Part shown: in pieces, positions 1-16,415 of the stretch
How the letters are laid out: each line of letters begins with the position of its first letter
Position numbering within the stretch: position 1 is the stretch's first letter
Program-made: the position numbers and the translations under genes
NCBI RefSeq assembly: GCF_040610475.1
Contig: NZ_JBEXMJ010000006.1
Coordinates: forward strand, 1-64,000
Reading direction: 5' to 3'
Source: Actinopolymorpha sp. NPDC004070
GTDB taxonomy: Bacteria > Actinomycetota > Actinomycetes > Propionibacteriales > Actinopolymorphaceae
DNA length: 64,000 nt
Notes under the pieces: model-generated
Told to the model about the DNA's origin: nothing
What the model saw: the letters and a program-made list of their open reading frames with translations, nothing else
Databases searched by the model: none

Positions 1-202
1 GCCACCCCAGCAAACAACAACCCCAAAAAGGAGCTGCCGTCACCAAAGGAATCCGCGACAAAACACCACACAAACCATCAGGTCCGCACAGCATCCTGCC
101 AACGGGGCAAAAAACACTGCATCGACTTTCGGCACGCTGTTGAGTTCTCAAGGATCAGACACACACCAGAACCCGACCTCTCAGCCCGGTTCTTGGGGCA
201 AC
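1..202 (-). other. 5' leader of an rRNA operon (16S lies beyond the left edge)
   Basis: The minus strand reads from the P3 promoter near 209 towards position 1 and carries the conserved actinobacterial pre-16S leader, including a TTGAGAACTCAACAG block (137-151) followed by GTGCC and AAAGTCGAT. No open frame is credible here. The 16S gene itself is not in the window, so the call rests on the leader motif, the tandem promoters upstream and the known tyrS-rrn neighbourhood in actinobacteria. Confidence 0.7.
121..154 (-). promoter_or_regulatory. rRNA leader boxA-type antitermination region
   Basis: On the minus strand CCTTGAGAACTCAACAGC is followed by GTGCCGAAAGTCGAT. This is the motif usually found between the last rrn promoter and 16S in actinobacteria, where boxA-like leader elements recruit the Nus antitermination complex. 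The assignment is by resemblance only. Confidence 0.55.
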
Positions 203-208
203 CGTTCT

Positions 209-237
209 AGCTTAGCAATTCGCTCTCACCCAGGCAA
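209..237 (-). promoter_or_regulatory. rrn promoter P3
   Basis: The minus strand has TTGCCT (232-237), a 17-bp spacer and TAAGCT (209-214). It is the promoter closest to the rRNA leader, with a start expected near 202. Confidence 0.6.
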
Positions 238-382
238 ATCGGGTGATTTCGAACCGATTCACCCCATGAAGCATAACCCTCTTCCGATGTCCGCAGACTC
301 CGGCGTCAGGTGTTGTTTCGTTGGGGGGATGTCACCGGGCCGGCCACCTATCGGTGTCCCGCGCTTCGCAGCGACTCGAGCT

Positions 383-411
383 ACCTTACCGACCTCTTCG
401 CAAACCCGCAA
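383..411 (-). promoter_or_regulatory. rrn promoter P2
   Basis: The minus strand has TTGCGG (406-411), a 17-bp spacer and TAAGGT (383-388). It lies in tandem between P1 and P3. A further weak -10-like TATGCT is at 270-275. Confidence 0.55.
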
Positions 412-554
412 ATCGGGCCCTGCGGAGCTCGGCTCCTCGTCTCGATCCACTCGCCGTGCACAAGCAGTGCACCGAACGAACGGCGTCGGCTCCAGAGGAT
501 CCCCGCCGGACCGGCCGCCAGTTGGCGTCCCGCGACCCGTGCGGAGCGAGTTGA

Positions 555-583
555 ACTATACGGAGCTTGATGCGGGCCGTCAA
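555..583 (-). promoter_or_regulatory. rrn promoter P1
   Basis: The minus strand has TTGACG (578-583), a 17-bp spacer and TATAGT (555-560). This is the strongest sigma-A-like promoter in the window. It lies about 110 nt after the tyrS stop, so the rRNA operon has its own promoters and does not depend on tyrS read-through. The 238-692 stretch holds no credible gene. Confidence 0.7.
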
Positions 584-692
584 GTCGTGCCCGCCGATCC
601 TCCAGATGACGGCGTTCCAGCTACTCCGAAGTGGGGCATGACACGCACAGCGCAGGCCGTGCCCGGTGGCTCCGGAGCACGAGGAGTGGAAC

Positions 693-2023
693 CTACGGGG
701 CCACCTCCACGCCCGCGACGTTGCGCCGTCCGCGGCGCAACACCAGCCACCGGCCGTGGAGCAGGTCGTCGGTGGAGGGCACGGATTCGACCGACGTGAC
801 CCGCTCGTTGTTGAGGTAGGCGCCACCCTCGTCGACGGTCCGCCGCGCAGCGGATCTACTGGCCACCAGGCCGGTCTCGGCGAGGAGATCGACCAGCGGT
901 GGGAGCGCGCCCTCGCTGTCGCGTTCGACGCGGACGTGGGGCGTTTCACGGAGCGCGGCGTCCAGGGTCCGGCCGTCGACGTCGGTGAGGGCACCTCGGC
1001 CGAAGAGGGCACCGGAGGCCGCGATCACCCGGGCGCACTCGTCCGCGCCGTGGACGAGCGTGGTGAGCTCCTCGGCCAGGACTCGTTGGGCTTCCCGAGC
1101 GGCCGGGCGTTCGGCGGTGGTCTTCTCCAGTGCCTCCAGCTCCTCGCGGGAACGGAAGCTGAAGACGCGGAGGTACTGACCGACGTCGGCGTCCGGGGTG
1201 TTGAACCAGAACTGGTAGAAGGCGTACGGCGACATCATCTCCGGGTCCAGCCAGACGGTCAGGCCGCCTGCGCTCTTGCCGAACTTGGTGCCGTCGGACC
1301 GGGTGAGCAGCGGCGTCGCCATCGCGTGCACGGTGGCGCCCTCCGCCCGGCGGATGAGGTCGACACCGGCGGTGATGTTGCCCCACTGGTCGCTGCCACC
1401 GGTCTGCAGGGTGCAGCCGTACCGGCGGAACAGCTCGAGGTAGTCGAACGCTTGCAGGATCTGGTAGCTGAACTCGGCGTACCCGATTCCCTGCTCGGTG
1501 TCCAGCCGCGCCTTCACGACCTCCTTCTGGATCATCTTGTTGACCCGGAAGTGCCGACCGATGTCGCGGAGGAACTCCAGCACGCTGACCGGTGCCGTCC
1601 AGTCGAGGTTGTTCACGATCTGCGCGGCGTTCGGCCCGTCGAAGTCGACGAAGGGCGTGACCTGCCGCTTCAGGCGTTCGACCCAGCCGGCCACCGTCTC
1701 CGGGTCGTTCAGGGTGCGTTCGGCGTCCGGTTTGGGATCGCCGATCAGGCCGGTGGACCCGCCGATCAGGAGCAGTGGCGTGTGGCCGGCCTGCTGCAGC
1801 CGCCGAGCGGTGACGAGCTGGACGAGGTTGCCGTGGTGCAGGCTCGGTGCGGTCGGGTCGAAACCGACGTAATAGGTGACGGGTCCTTCCGCGAGCGCGG
1901 CGCGGAGCGCGGCCTCGTCGGTCGACTCCGCGAGCAGCCCGCGCCAGCGCAGGTCGTCCAGCACCGACTGTGCCGACGGCGTTGACCGCGCCGCCTGCTG
2001 CTCTGTGTTGTCCCCGGGACCGG

Positions 2024-2027
<4 letters not shown>
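693..2027 (-). CDS. tyrS: tyrosyl-tRNA synthetase
   Basis: This 444-residue class I aminoacyl-tRNA synthetase charges tRNA-Tyr in the cytoplasm. The HIGH-like motif is HHGN at residues 64-67 inside [10 protein letters not shown], the KMSKS equivalent is KFGKS, and the C-terminus carries an S4 RNA-binding domain. The GTG start at 2027 is chosen because GGAAGGAAC lies 4-5 nt upstream; the long upstream extension of the frame only shadows the glycosylase gene. The start overlaps the glycosylase stop (GTGA), so translation is probably coupled. It is the last gene before the rrn promoters. No riboswitch or T-box is visible in front of it. Confidence 0.96.
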
Positions 2028-5404
<3,377 letters not shown>

Positions 5405-5405
5405 G

Positions 5406-6109
5406 TCATTGCTCCTTCGTGGGTTGGTTCTTGCGAGCGAGCGCAAGCAGTTGGTCGGCGACACCGGTGCCGCCGTCGGGTTCGCGGGCGACCACGAGCA
5501 CAGTGTCGTCCCCGGCGATGGTGCCGATGACACCGGGGACTTCGGCGTGGTCGAGGGCGGAGGCGAAGAACTGGGCCGCGCCAGGCGGGGTCCGCAGCAC
5601 CACGAGGTTGGCCGACGGGACCGCGGAGACGAGGAGTTCGCCGCAGACCCGCGCAAGCCTCGCCTCTGCCACCGAGGGTGCGTCCGGGGTGGCTCGCGGT
5701 GTGCGGTCGCCGCCTTCGCCGGGCAGGGCGTAGACGAGGGCGCCGCCGGCGGTGCGCACCCGGACCGCGCCGAGTTCGTCCAGGTCGCGGGACAGGGTGG
5801 TCTGCGTCACCGCGATGCCCTCCTCGGCCAGCCGGTCGGCAAGCTCCGCCTGCGACCTCACCTCGGTACGCGACAGCACCTCCACGACGTACTGGTGGCG
5901 GGCGGTCTTCGTCATCGCCACGCGGGGCACGTCGGTGCCGGGACGCGGGGTGGTCAGGTCGACGTCGCCGACCTTGGGCCCCGCGGATCTCGTCGCCTTC
6001 CGGCCGGTCATCGCAAGCGCCTGGTCGCCGGTCGGGGAGGGCTCGTCCCTGCTGGGCCGGGATCGTGATCCCTTGGCCGGGACCTGGTCGGTGGTCGTGT
6101 CGTGGTTCA

Positions 6110-6110
<1 letters not shown>
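5406..6110 (-). CDS. argR: arginine repressor with a long N-terminal extension
   Basis: This transcription factor of the ArgR/AhrC family has a winged-helix N-domain ([25 protein letters not shown]) and a C-domain that hexamerises and binds arginine ([15 protein letters not shown]). The ribosome-binding site CAGGAGGTGTG and ATG at 6110 give 234 residues. That is about 65 more than the usual 150-170, and the extension is basic/Pro-rich and probably disordered. An internal ATG at residue 66 would give the standard 169 residues but has no good ribosome-binding site. The start shares one base with the argF stop (TGATG). Its likely targets are the palindromes at 11715-11748. Confidence 0.93.
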
Positions 6111-8264
<2,154 letters not shown>

Positions 8265-8268
<4 letters not shown>

Positions 8269-9263
8269 GCGTAGGTTCCCTCCTGCTGCGCCGGCACGAC
8301 CATGGTGCCGATGCCCTCGTCGGTGAAGATCTCCAGCAGCAGCGAGTGCGCGACCCGCCCGTCGATCACGTGTGCCTGGGGCACCCCACCTCGTACGGCC
8401 CGCAGGCATGCCTCCATCTTCGGCACCATGCCCGAGGCCAACGACGGCAGCAGTCCGGCGAGCTCGTGGACGTCCAGCTCGCTGATCACCTCGTCGCTGT
8501 CGGGCCAGTCGCGGTAGAGGCCCTCCACGTCGGTGAGAACGATGAGCTTGCGGGCTCCCAGCGCGGTGGCGAGCGCGGCCGCGGCGGTGTCGGCGTTGAC
8601 GTTGTGGACCTGCCCGTCGACGTCGGGCGCGACACTCGACACGACCGGGATACGACCGGCCTCGATCAGGTCGCGGACCGCCTCGGCGCGTACGGAGACC
8701 ACGTCGCCGACCAGGCCGATGTCGACCGCCTCGCCGTCGACGGTGGCCGTGCGGCGTTCGGCGGTGAACAGACCGGCGTCCTCACCGGACAGGCCGACCG
8801 CGAACGGACCGTGGGAGTTGACCAGCCCCACCAGCTCCCGCCCGACCTGGCCCACGAGCACCATCCGGACGACGTCCATCGCCTCCGGTGTGGTCACCCG
8901 CAGACCGCCCCGGAACTCGCTGGGGATGTCCAGTCGGTTGAGCATCTCGCTGATCTGCGGGCCGCCCCCGTGCACGATCACCGGCCGCAGGCCGGCGTAG
9001 CGCAGGAACACGATGTCCTGGGCGAAGGCGCGCTTCAGCGCGTCGTCGGTCATGGCGTTGCCGCCGTACTTGATCACGACGATGGAACCGTGGAACTGCT
9101 CGAACCACGGAAGCGCCTCGATCAGCGTCTCGGCCTTGCGCATCGCCTGCAGGCGGTCCCTGGTCCGGACCTGGGCGGGCCCCTTCGCCGTCGTGGCCCC
9201 GCTCGGCGCGCCCAGGGTGCTCTGTGGGCCTGGTGCGTTGGGTGTGGTCGGTGTGGTGCTCAT
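8265..9263 (-). CDS. argB: acetylglutamate kinase
   Basis: This amino-acid kinase phosphorylates N-acetylglutamate, normally the arginine-feedback-controlled step. VIKYGGNAM near residue 65, VHGGGPQIS, and the N-acetylglutamate-binding [18 protein letters not shown] segments are clear. At 332 residues from the ATG at 9263 it is about 35 longer than usual. The first 35 residues are Thr/Pro/Ala-rich and the ribosome-binding site there is weak, so the true start may be further in. It lies 51 nt after argJ. Confidence 0.95.
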
Positions 9264-9314
9264 GCGTCGGCACGTCCCATGCGTGGCTCGTGGTGCACTG
9301 GTCGAAGGACTGGC

Positions 9315-10493
9315 TCAGGTGGAGTACGCGGAGTTTTCGTGGACGTAGGCATGAGTCAGGTCGTTGGTCCAGATGGTCGCCGACTCCTGCCCCGCCTTGA
9401 GGTCGACGGTCACCTCCACCTGGCGCGCGGAGAGGTCGACCAGGTCCCGGGACTCGCCGATCCCGCCGTCGCGGCAGACCCACACGCCGTTGAAGGCGAC
9501 GTCCAGGGTGGCCGGGTCGAACGCCGCCCGGGTGGTGCCCACCGCGGCGAGAATCCTGCCCCAGTTGGCGTCCTTGCCGAAGACGGCGCACTTGAAGAGG
9601 TTGTTCCGGGCGATGGCCCGGGCGGCGTCCAGCGCGTCCTGCTGGGTCGCGGCGTGCACCACCTCGATCGCGATGTCGTGCTCGGCGCCCTCTGCGTCAC
9701 CGATCAGCTGCTGGCCAAGGTCGTGGCAGACGGCGGTCAGCCCGGCGGTGAACTCCTCGTGGGTGGGGGTGACCCCGGAGGCGCCGCTGGCCATCAACAG
9801 GACCGTGTCGTTGGTCGACATGCACCCGTCGGAGTCGAGCCGGTCGAAGGTCACCGACGTGGCCGCACGCAGAGCGAGATCGGCCGCCACCGGGTCGAGG
9901 ATGGCGTCGGTGGTGATCACCACGAGCATGGTCGCCAGCGAGGGCGCGAGCATGCCCGCGCCCTTGGCCATGCCCCCGATGGACCAGCCCGCCCCGGCGT
10001 GCGTCGCCTGCTTGGACCGGGTGTCGGTGGTCATGATCGCGGTCGCGGCCGCCTGACCGCCGTCGTCGGACAGCGTCGCCACGGCTTCGGTGAGGCCGCC
10101 CAGCAGCTTGTCGCGGTCGAGCAGCTCGCCGATCAGGCCGGTCGAGCAGATCGCGACGTCGATGGCGGCGGTGGCGTCCGCGCCGGGCACGGCCGCGGCG
10201 GTCAGCGCCTGCGCGGTGTGCTCCGCGCTGGCGTGGGTGGTCTGGAAGCCGGCCGGACCGGTGTAGCAGTTGGCTCCGCCGGAGTTGAGGGCGACGGCAC
10301 GAACCTGCCCGTCCTTGCAGACCTGCTCGCTCCACAGGACGGGGTTGGCCTTGCAGCGGTTGTCGGTGAACACGGCGGCGGCGGTGAAGGAGGGGCCGTC
10401 GTTGACGACCAGGGCGACGTCGGGGTTGCCGCTCGGCTTGAGGCCGGCGGTCACGCCGGATGCCCGGAAGCCGAGGGGGGTGGTGACGGACAA
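9315..10493 (-). CDS. argJ: bifunctional ornithine acetyltransferase / N-acetylglutamate synthase
   Basis: This enzyme recycles the acetyl group from N-acetylornithine to glutamate. It self-cleaves before a threonine, and the cleavage region KGAGMLAPSLATML is intact, so it should mature into alpha and beta chains. The 392-residue length is typical. The frame has no upstream ATG or GTG: the start is a TTG at 10493, supported by GAAAGG 7-8 nt upstream. A 164-nt gap with no visible gene or hairpin separates it from argC. Confidence 0.95.
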   Translation of the reverse strand: MSVTTPLGFRASGVTAGLKPSGNPDVALVVNDGPSFTAAAVFTDNRCKANPVLWSEQVCKDGQVRAVALNSGGANCYTGPAGFQTTHASAEHTAQALTAAAVPGADATAAIDVAICSTGLIGELLDRDKLLGGLTEAVATLSDDGGQAAATAIMTTDTRSKQATHAGAGWSIGGMAKGAGMLAPSLATMLVVITTDAILDPVAADLALRAATSVTFDRLDSDGCMSTNDTVLLMASGASGVTPTHEEFTAGLTAVCHDLGQQLIGDAEGAEHDIAIEVVHAATQQDALDAARAIARNNLFKCAVFGKDANWGRILAAVGTTRAAFDPATLDVAFNGVWVCRDGGIGESRDLVDLSARQVEVTVDLKAGQESATIWTNDLTHAYVHENSAYST

Positions 10494-10657
10494 GGGAGTG
10501 CCTTTCGGGGGCGAGGATCGGGTACGGACGACGGGTGTCCGCCGAGACCGCCCGGCGACGGTGGCGAAGCCGGGCTATCGGCGGGGCCGGCCTCGTCGTC
10601 GCCGGTAGCGATGCCCGGTCCACTGTCCTTCGCAGGCGGAGGATCCGCAGTGGTTGC

Positions 10658-11749
<1,092 letters not shown>

Positions 11750-11855
11750 CCGAGGTCGGCGACTCTCACATATTCACCCGCGCGTCCGGTACCTCCCCGC
11801 ACCGGCACCCGCCCCCACACCGCCACCCGCCACCCGCCACACCCGCCACGTCGGG

Positions 11856-14171
11856 TCACTTCCGGGTGGCGCCGCTCAGCGTGAGCTCCTCCGCGAAGTG
11901 GCAGGCCGCGAGATGGTGTGCACCGGTCTGCCGCAGCTCCGGCACCTCCGAGCCACAGCGGTCCAGCTGCACGTGCGGGCAGCGGGTGTGGAACAGGCAC
12001 CCCGAGGGCGGGTTCGCCGCGTCCGGGAGGTCGTCGGGCAGGCCATGCTCGTGCCGGGCCCGCCGGTTGTGCGGGTCCGGCAGCGGCACGGCGTTCAGCA
12101 GCGCCTCGGTGTAGGGGTGGTGCGGCTGGGTGTACAGCGAGGACGTGTCGGCGGTCTCCACGATCGAGCCGAGGTACATCACCGTCACCCGGTCGCACAG
12201 GTGCTCCACCACGGACAGGTCGTGGGAGATGAACAGGTACGTGAGGTCGAACTGTGACTGGAGGTCGGCCAGCAGGTTGAGGATCTGCGCCCGCACGGAC
12301 ACGTCCAGCGCCGAGACCGCCTCGTCCGCGATCACCAGCCGGGGCTCGGTGATCAGGGCGCGGGCGATGTTGATCCGCTGACGTTCACCGCCGGAGAACG
12401 CGTGCGGGTAGCGCCGCATGTACTCCGGCCGCAGACCACACCGGCGCAGCATGTCCGCCACCCGGTCCTGCAGCTCCGAACCCTGGGCGAGGTTGTTCGT
12501 CCGGAGCGGCTCCCCCACCAGCTGCAGCAGTGTCATCCGGGGGTTCAGGGAGGAGAACGGGTCCTGGAAGATGACCCGGATCTCCCGGCGGTAGGGCGCG
12601 AGCTCACGGTTGCGCAGCCGGGCCAGGTCGACGGTCTCACCGTTGGCCCGGCGGTACCGGATCTCGCCGGAGCTGGGCTGGAGCACCCGGGCAAGGCAGC
12701 GGCCGAGGGTCGTCTTGCCGCACCCGGACTCCCCCACCAGGCCCAGCGTCTCCCCCGGCGCGATGGTGAGGTCCACCGAGTCGACCGCGCGCACGGCACC
12801 GGTGGTGCGGCCGAACATGCCACGTTTGATCGGGAAGTGCATCGACAGGTCGCGCACCTCGACCAGCGCCGAGCCCGACGCGTGCTGCGACCGGGACGGC
12901 GGGCCGGCCGGACGCTCCCGCACCTCGACCGGTGCGCCACCCGCGCCACCGGCCGGCACCTTCGGTGTCTCCAGCACCACCGGTCCCGACGGTGCCTGGT
13001 CGCCGTTGGCCGTACGTCCGCCCGGCGCGCCGGCGCCCACGGCGGCCGGCTCGCCCGACCCGCGGTACAGGTGGCACTGGGCCAGGTGGTCACGTCCGAA
13101 CCGCACCAGCGGCGGGTCCTGCTTGTCGCACACCCCGGCGATCACCCGGTCGCACCTGGTGTGGAAGGGGCAGCCGGCCGGGCGGTTCTGCGGGTGCGGC
13201 ACCATCCCGCGGATCGCGGCCAGTCGCTGGCGTCCCTGCCGGCCCGCGCCGCGCATGGTGGGGATCGAACGCAACAGGGCCTGGGTGTACGGGTGCTTCG
13301 GCTCGTCGAAGATCTCGCGTACGGTGCCGTGCTCGGCGACCTTGCCGAGGTACATGACCGTCACCTCGTCGGCGATCTCCGCCACCACGCCCAGGTCGTG
13401 GGTGATGAAGACCATCGCCATCCCCGTCTGGTCCTGCAGGTCCTTCAGCAGGTCGAGGATGCGTGCCTGCGTGGTCACGTCCAGCGCGGTGGTCGGCTCG
13501 TCCGCGATCAGCAACGCCGGGTCGCAGGACAGCGCGATCGCGATCATCACCCGCTGGCACATGCCGCCGGACAGCTGGAACGGGTAGGCGTCCATCCGGC
13601 GTTCCGGTTGCGGGATGCCGACCCGGCGCAGCTGGGCGACGGCCCGTTCGCGCGCCTCCTGCCTGGGCAGCTGCAGGTGCAGCTGGATCGCCTCGATGAG
13701 CTGGTCGCCCACGGTGTACATCGGCGAGAGCGAGGCCATCGGCTCCTGGAACACCATGCCGATCTCGGCGCCGCGCACCCGCCGGATCTCCTCACCACGC
13801 GGGTCGAGCTTGGCGAGGTCGGTCCAGCCCGCGTCGGTGCTCGGACGCCAGTCGATCCGGCCGCCGGCGATCGCCCCGGGCCGGTCGACGAGCTGCAGGA
13901 TGGACCGCGCCGTGACCGACTTGCCGCAGCCGGACTCACCGACGACGCAGACCGTACGGCCCTTGGGCACCGTCAGGTCGACTCCGTCCACCGCGCGGAC
14001 GACGCCCTCCCGGCTGGTGAAGTGCGTGTGCAGGTCGGTGATGCGCAGCAGCGTCGACGGGTCGGCAGCCGGACTCGACGTGGCGGCCGGCGCCGCACCC
14101 GGGCCACGGCCGCGGGCACGACCGCGGCGACCGCCGCCCTCGGCGACCTCGGAGCGACTGGACTGGTTCAT
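11856..14171 (-). CDS. fused double ATP-binding protein of a peptide/oligosaccharide-type ABC importer (DppD-DppF fusion)
   Basis: This 771-residue cytoplasmic ATPase has two complete nucleotide-binding domains in one chain. The first carries Walker A GESGCGKS, signature LSGGMCQRV, Walker B LLIADEPT and an oligopeptide-type C-terminal Cys cluster (CPFHTRC, later CDKQD). After a ~60-residue Gly/Ala/Pro linker comes the second, with [18 protein letters not shown] and LVIADEAV. In Walker B of the second domain the usual DEPT is DEAV, with the catalytic Glu retained. The ATG at 14171 has GGAGG 5 nt upstream. It lies 20 nt after the permease and completes the importer operon. Confidence 0.9.
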   Translation of the reverse strand: MNQSSRSEVAEGGGRRGRARGRGPGAAPAATSSPAADPSTLLRITDLHTHFTSREGVVRAVDGVDLTVPKGRTVCVVGESGCGKSVTARSILQLVDRPGAIAGGRIDWRPSTDAGWTDLAKLDPRGEEIRRVRGAEIGMVFQEPMASLSPMYTVGDQLIEAIQLHLQLPRQEARERAVAQLRRVGIPQPERRMDAYPFQLSGGMCQRVMIAIALSCDPALLIADEPTTALDVTTQARILDLLKDLQDQTGMAMVFITHDLGVVAEIADEVTVMYLGKVAEHGTVREIFDEPKHPYTQALLRSIPTMRGAGRQGRQRLAAIRGMVPHPQNRPAGCPFHTRCDRVIAGVCDKQDPPLVRFGRDHLAQCHLYRGSGEPAAVGAGAPGGRTANGDQAPSGPVVLETPKVPAGGAGGAPVEVRERPAGPPSRSQHASGSALVEVRDLSMHFPIKRGMFGRTTGAVRAVDSVDLTIAPGETLGLVGESGCGKTTLGRCLARVLQPSSGEIRYRRANGETVDLARLRNRELAPYRREIRVIFQDPFSSLNPRMTLLQLVGEPLRTNNLAQGSELQDRVADMLRRCGLRPEYMRRYPHAFSGGERQRINIARALITEPRLVIADEAVSALDVSVRAQILNLLADLQSQFDLTYLFISHDLSVVEHLCDRVTVMYLGSIVETADTSSLYTQPHHPYTEALLNAVPLPDPHNRRARHEHGLPDDLPDAANPPSGCLFHTRCPHVQLDRCGSEVPELRQTGAHHLAACHFAEELTLSGATRK

Positions 14172-14191
14172 GCGAGCCTCCACCACGGATG

Positions 14192-15367
14192 TCAGTGCTT
14201 GTACGGGTCCGCCGCGTCACGCAGGCCGTCACCGAGGAAGTTCAGCGCCAGGACGGCGACCACGACCGTCGCACCGGGCAGCAGCAGCCAGGGCGCGGTG
14301 GCCACCGCGCGGATGTTCTGCGCCTCCTGCAGCAGGACGCCCCAGCTCACCACCGGCGCCTGCAGGCCCAGGCCGAGGAACGACAGGGACGTCTCGGCGA
14401 GGATCATGCCCGGGATCGACAGCGTGAGCGAGGCGATCAGATAGCTGGAGAACGATGGAAGCATGTGCCGGAAGATGATCCGCGGCTGGCTGGCGCCGTC
14501 GATCGTCGCCGCCGTCACGAAGTCCTCCTCCCGCAGGGACAGGAACCGGCTGCGTACCACCCGGGCCAGGTGCGTCCAGGCGATCATCGACAAGATGACG
14601 GTGACCGCGAAGTATCGCTTGAGCGGACCCCAGCCGGGTGGCACCGCGGCGGCCAGGCCGAGCCACAGCGGCAGCGTGGGCACGGACATGAAGAACTCCA
14701 CCGCGCGCTGGATGAGCGTGTCCACGACGCCGCCGAAGAAGCCGGACACCCCGCCCAGCACCACGCCGAGCACGAACGCGAACGCCACCCCGACCAGGCC
14801 GATGGACATCGACACCCGGGACCCGTGAATGATCCGGGACAGCAGGTCGTGGCCGTTGCGGTCGGCGCCGATGAGGTACATCGGCGGGCCCTTCGCCCCC
14901 TTGCTGGGCCCGATCAGGTGCCGGTCGCCGGGGATGAGCCCGAACAGCTTGTACGACTCGCCCTTGGCGAACAGGCTCACCGGCACCTTCTTGTTCTCGT
15001 CGGTGGTCCAGGTCAGCTCCAGCGTGGTGGGGTCCTGCTTGGACTTGTAGCCGTAGACGTACATGCCCCACTTGCCGTCGTCGACGAAGTGCAGCCGCTG
15101 CGGCGGCGCGTAGGCGTAGTCGGGGTTGTAGTGCCCGCTGGAGTACGGCGCGAGGAACTCGGCGAAGATCGCGAGCAGGTAGATCACCACGGTCACGACG
15201 AGTCCGGCCATGGCGAGCTTGTGCCGCTTGAAGCCCCACCACACCAGCTTCCACTGCGGTGCGACGGCGATCGCGGTGTCGCCCTTCGCACCCGCCTCGG
15301 CGGCCGGGCCGTCCGGCTCGACGACCGGTCCGGTTCCCTCGTCCGCAGGAAGTGTCTGCTGTGTCAT
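14192..15367 (-). CDS. ABC importer permease, DppC/OppC type
   Basis: This 391-residue inner-membrane protein has a cytoplasmic Ala/Gly-rich N-terminus, a first membrane helix near residues 55-75 and a periplasmic loop of ~120 residues. The remaining helices follow, with the EAA-type loop around EDFVTAATIDGASQPRII near the C-terminus that contacts the ATPase. The large extracytoplasmic insert between helices 1 and 2 is longer than in classical DppC. The ATG at 15367 follows GGGAG. It lies 12 nt after the partner permease. Confidence 0.9.
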   Translation of the reverse strand: MTQQTLPADEGTGPVVEPDGPAAEAGAKGDTAIAVAPQWKLVWWGFKRHKLAMAGLVVTVVIYLLAIFAEFLAPYSSGHYNPDYAYAPPQRLHFVDDGKWGMYVYGYKSKQDPTTLELTWTTDENKKVPVSLFAKGESYKLFGLIPGDRHLIGPSKGAKGPPMYLIGADRNGHDLLSRIIHGSRVSMSIGLVGVAFAFVLGVVLGGVSGFFGGVVDTLIQRAVEFFMSVPTLPLWLGLAAAVPPGWGPLKRYFAVTVILSMIAWTHLARVVRSRFLSLREEDFVTAATIDGASQPRIIFRHMLPSFSSYLIASLTLSIPGMILAETSLSFLGLGLQAPVVSWGVLLQEAQNIRAVATAPWLLLPGATVVVAVLALNFLGDGLRDAADPYKH

Positions 15368-15379
15368 CGTCGCTCCCGC

Positions 15380-16369
15380 CTACCGGTGGCTGAGCCGGAC
15401 CCGCGGGTCCAGCCAGGCCAGGGCGATGTCGGAGATCAGGGTGCCGATCACGGTGAGCACGCTCACGATCAGGATGATCGAGCCGGCGAGGTACATGTCC
15501 TGGCTCTTCAGCGCGTCCAGGAGCAGCGGTCCGGTCGTCTGCAGCGACAGCACCTGCGCCACGATGACCTCACCGGACACCAGCCCCGGAAGCACCCACC
15601 CGATCGTGGACACGAACGGGTTCAGCGCGACGCGCAGCGGATACTTCACCGTGAGCCGGCGTTCGGGCATTCCGCGCGCCCGGGCGGCGACGACGTAGGG
15701 CTTGTGCAACTCGTCCAGGAGGTTCGCCCGCAGGACCCGGACCAGACCCGCCGTACCGGCCGCCCCGAGGACGACCACGGGCACCCACAGGTGGCTGAGG
15801 AGGTCGATCAGTTTTCCGAGGTTCCACGCGGAATCGACGTAGTCCTGGGAGAACAACCCGCCGACGCTGAGCCCGAAGTAGTTCAGGCCCACCCACATCA
15901 GGACCAGCGCGATGAGGAAGTTCGGGACCGCCAGGCCGAGGAACCCCAGCGTGGTGGCGAGGTAGTCGCCCACGGAGTACTGCCGGACCGCGGAGTAGAC
16001 GCCGATCGGGAACGCAACGGCCCAGGTGAACAGCAGCGTGGTGATGGCCAGCACGATGGTGAGGCCCAGCCGCTCGCCGAGCAGCGCCGACACCGGCTTG
16101 TTCCAGGCGAACGACATGCCGAAGTCGCCGTGCAGGATGCCGCCGATCCACTTGAGGTACTGCACGTACACCGGCTGGTCGAGCCCGTACCTCGCCGACA
16201 GCGCCGCCAACTGCGCCTTGTCGATCTGGTCGCCCTGCGACTGCAGCTGGGAGACGATGGTGGTCAGGTAGTCGCCCGGTGGCAGTTGGATGATGATGAA
16301 CGCCACCACGGAGATGGCGAAGACGGTCGGGATCATCAACAGGATCCGCCGCCCCATGTACGTCAACAC
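15380..16369 (-). CDS. ABC importer permease, DppB/OppB type
   Basis: This 329-residue membrane protein of the binding-protein-dependent family starts MLTYMGRRILLMIPTVFAIS, the classical DppB opening. It carries the EAA-loop YVVAARARGMPERRL before the last helices. The start is GTG at 16369 with GGAGG 9 nt upstream. It pairs with the product of 14192-15367 to form the channel and lies 46 nt downstream of the binding-protein gene. Confidence 0.92.
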   Translation of the reverse strand: MLTYMGRRILLMIPTVFAISVVAFIIIQLPPGDYLTTIVSQLQSQGDQIDKAQLAALSARYGLDQPVYVQYLKWIGGILHGDFGMSFAWNKPVSALLGERLGLTIVLAITTLLFTWAVAFPIGVYSAVRQYSVGDYLATTLGFLGLAVPNFLIALVLMWVGLNYFGLSVGGLFSQDYVDSAWNLGKLIDLLSHLWVPVVVLGAAGTAGLVRVLRANLLDELHKPYVVAARARGMPERRLTVKYPLRVALNPFVSTIGWVLPGLVSGEVIVAQVLSLQTTGPLLLDALKSQDMYLAGSIILIVSVLTVIGTLISDIALAWLDPRVRLSHR

Positions 16370-16415
16370 GTCCGGCTACCTCCTCGCACCGCGCTCGTGT
16401 GGGCAGTCGTCAGGG

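Noticed and set aside
720..741. GTTGCGCC/GGCGCAAC inverted repeat as a tyrS terminator
   Set aside because: It lies inside the tyrS coding region, before its stop codon, and has no U-run.
12402..14444. Long plus-strand frame opposite the fused ATPase gene
   Set aside because: It is the antisense shadow of a well-conserved gene in GC-rich DNA. It has no recognisable domain and no ribosome-binding site. The same holds for long frames opposite argH, argG, pheT, pheS, argB and the RNB gene.
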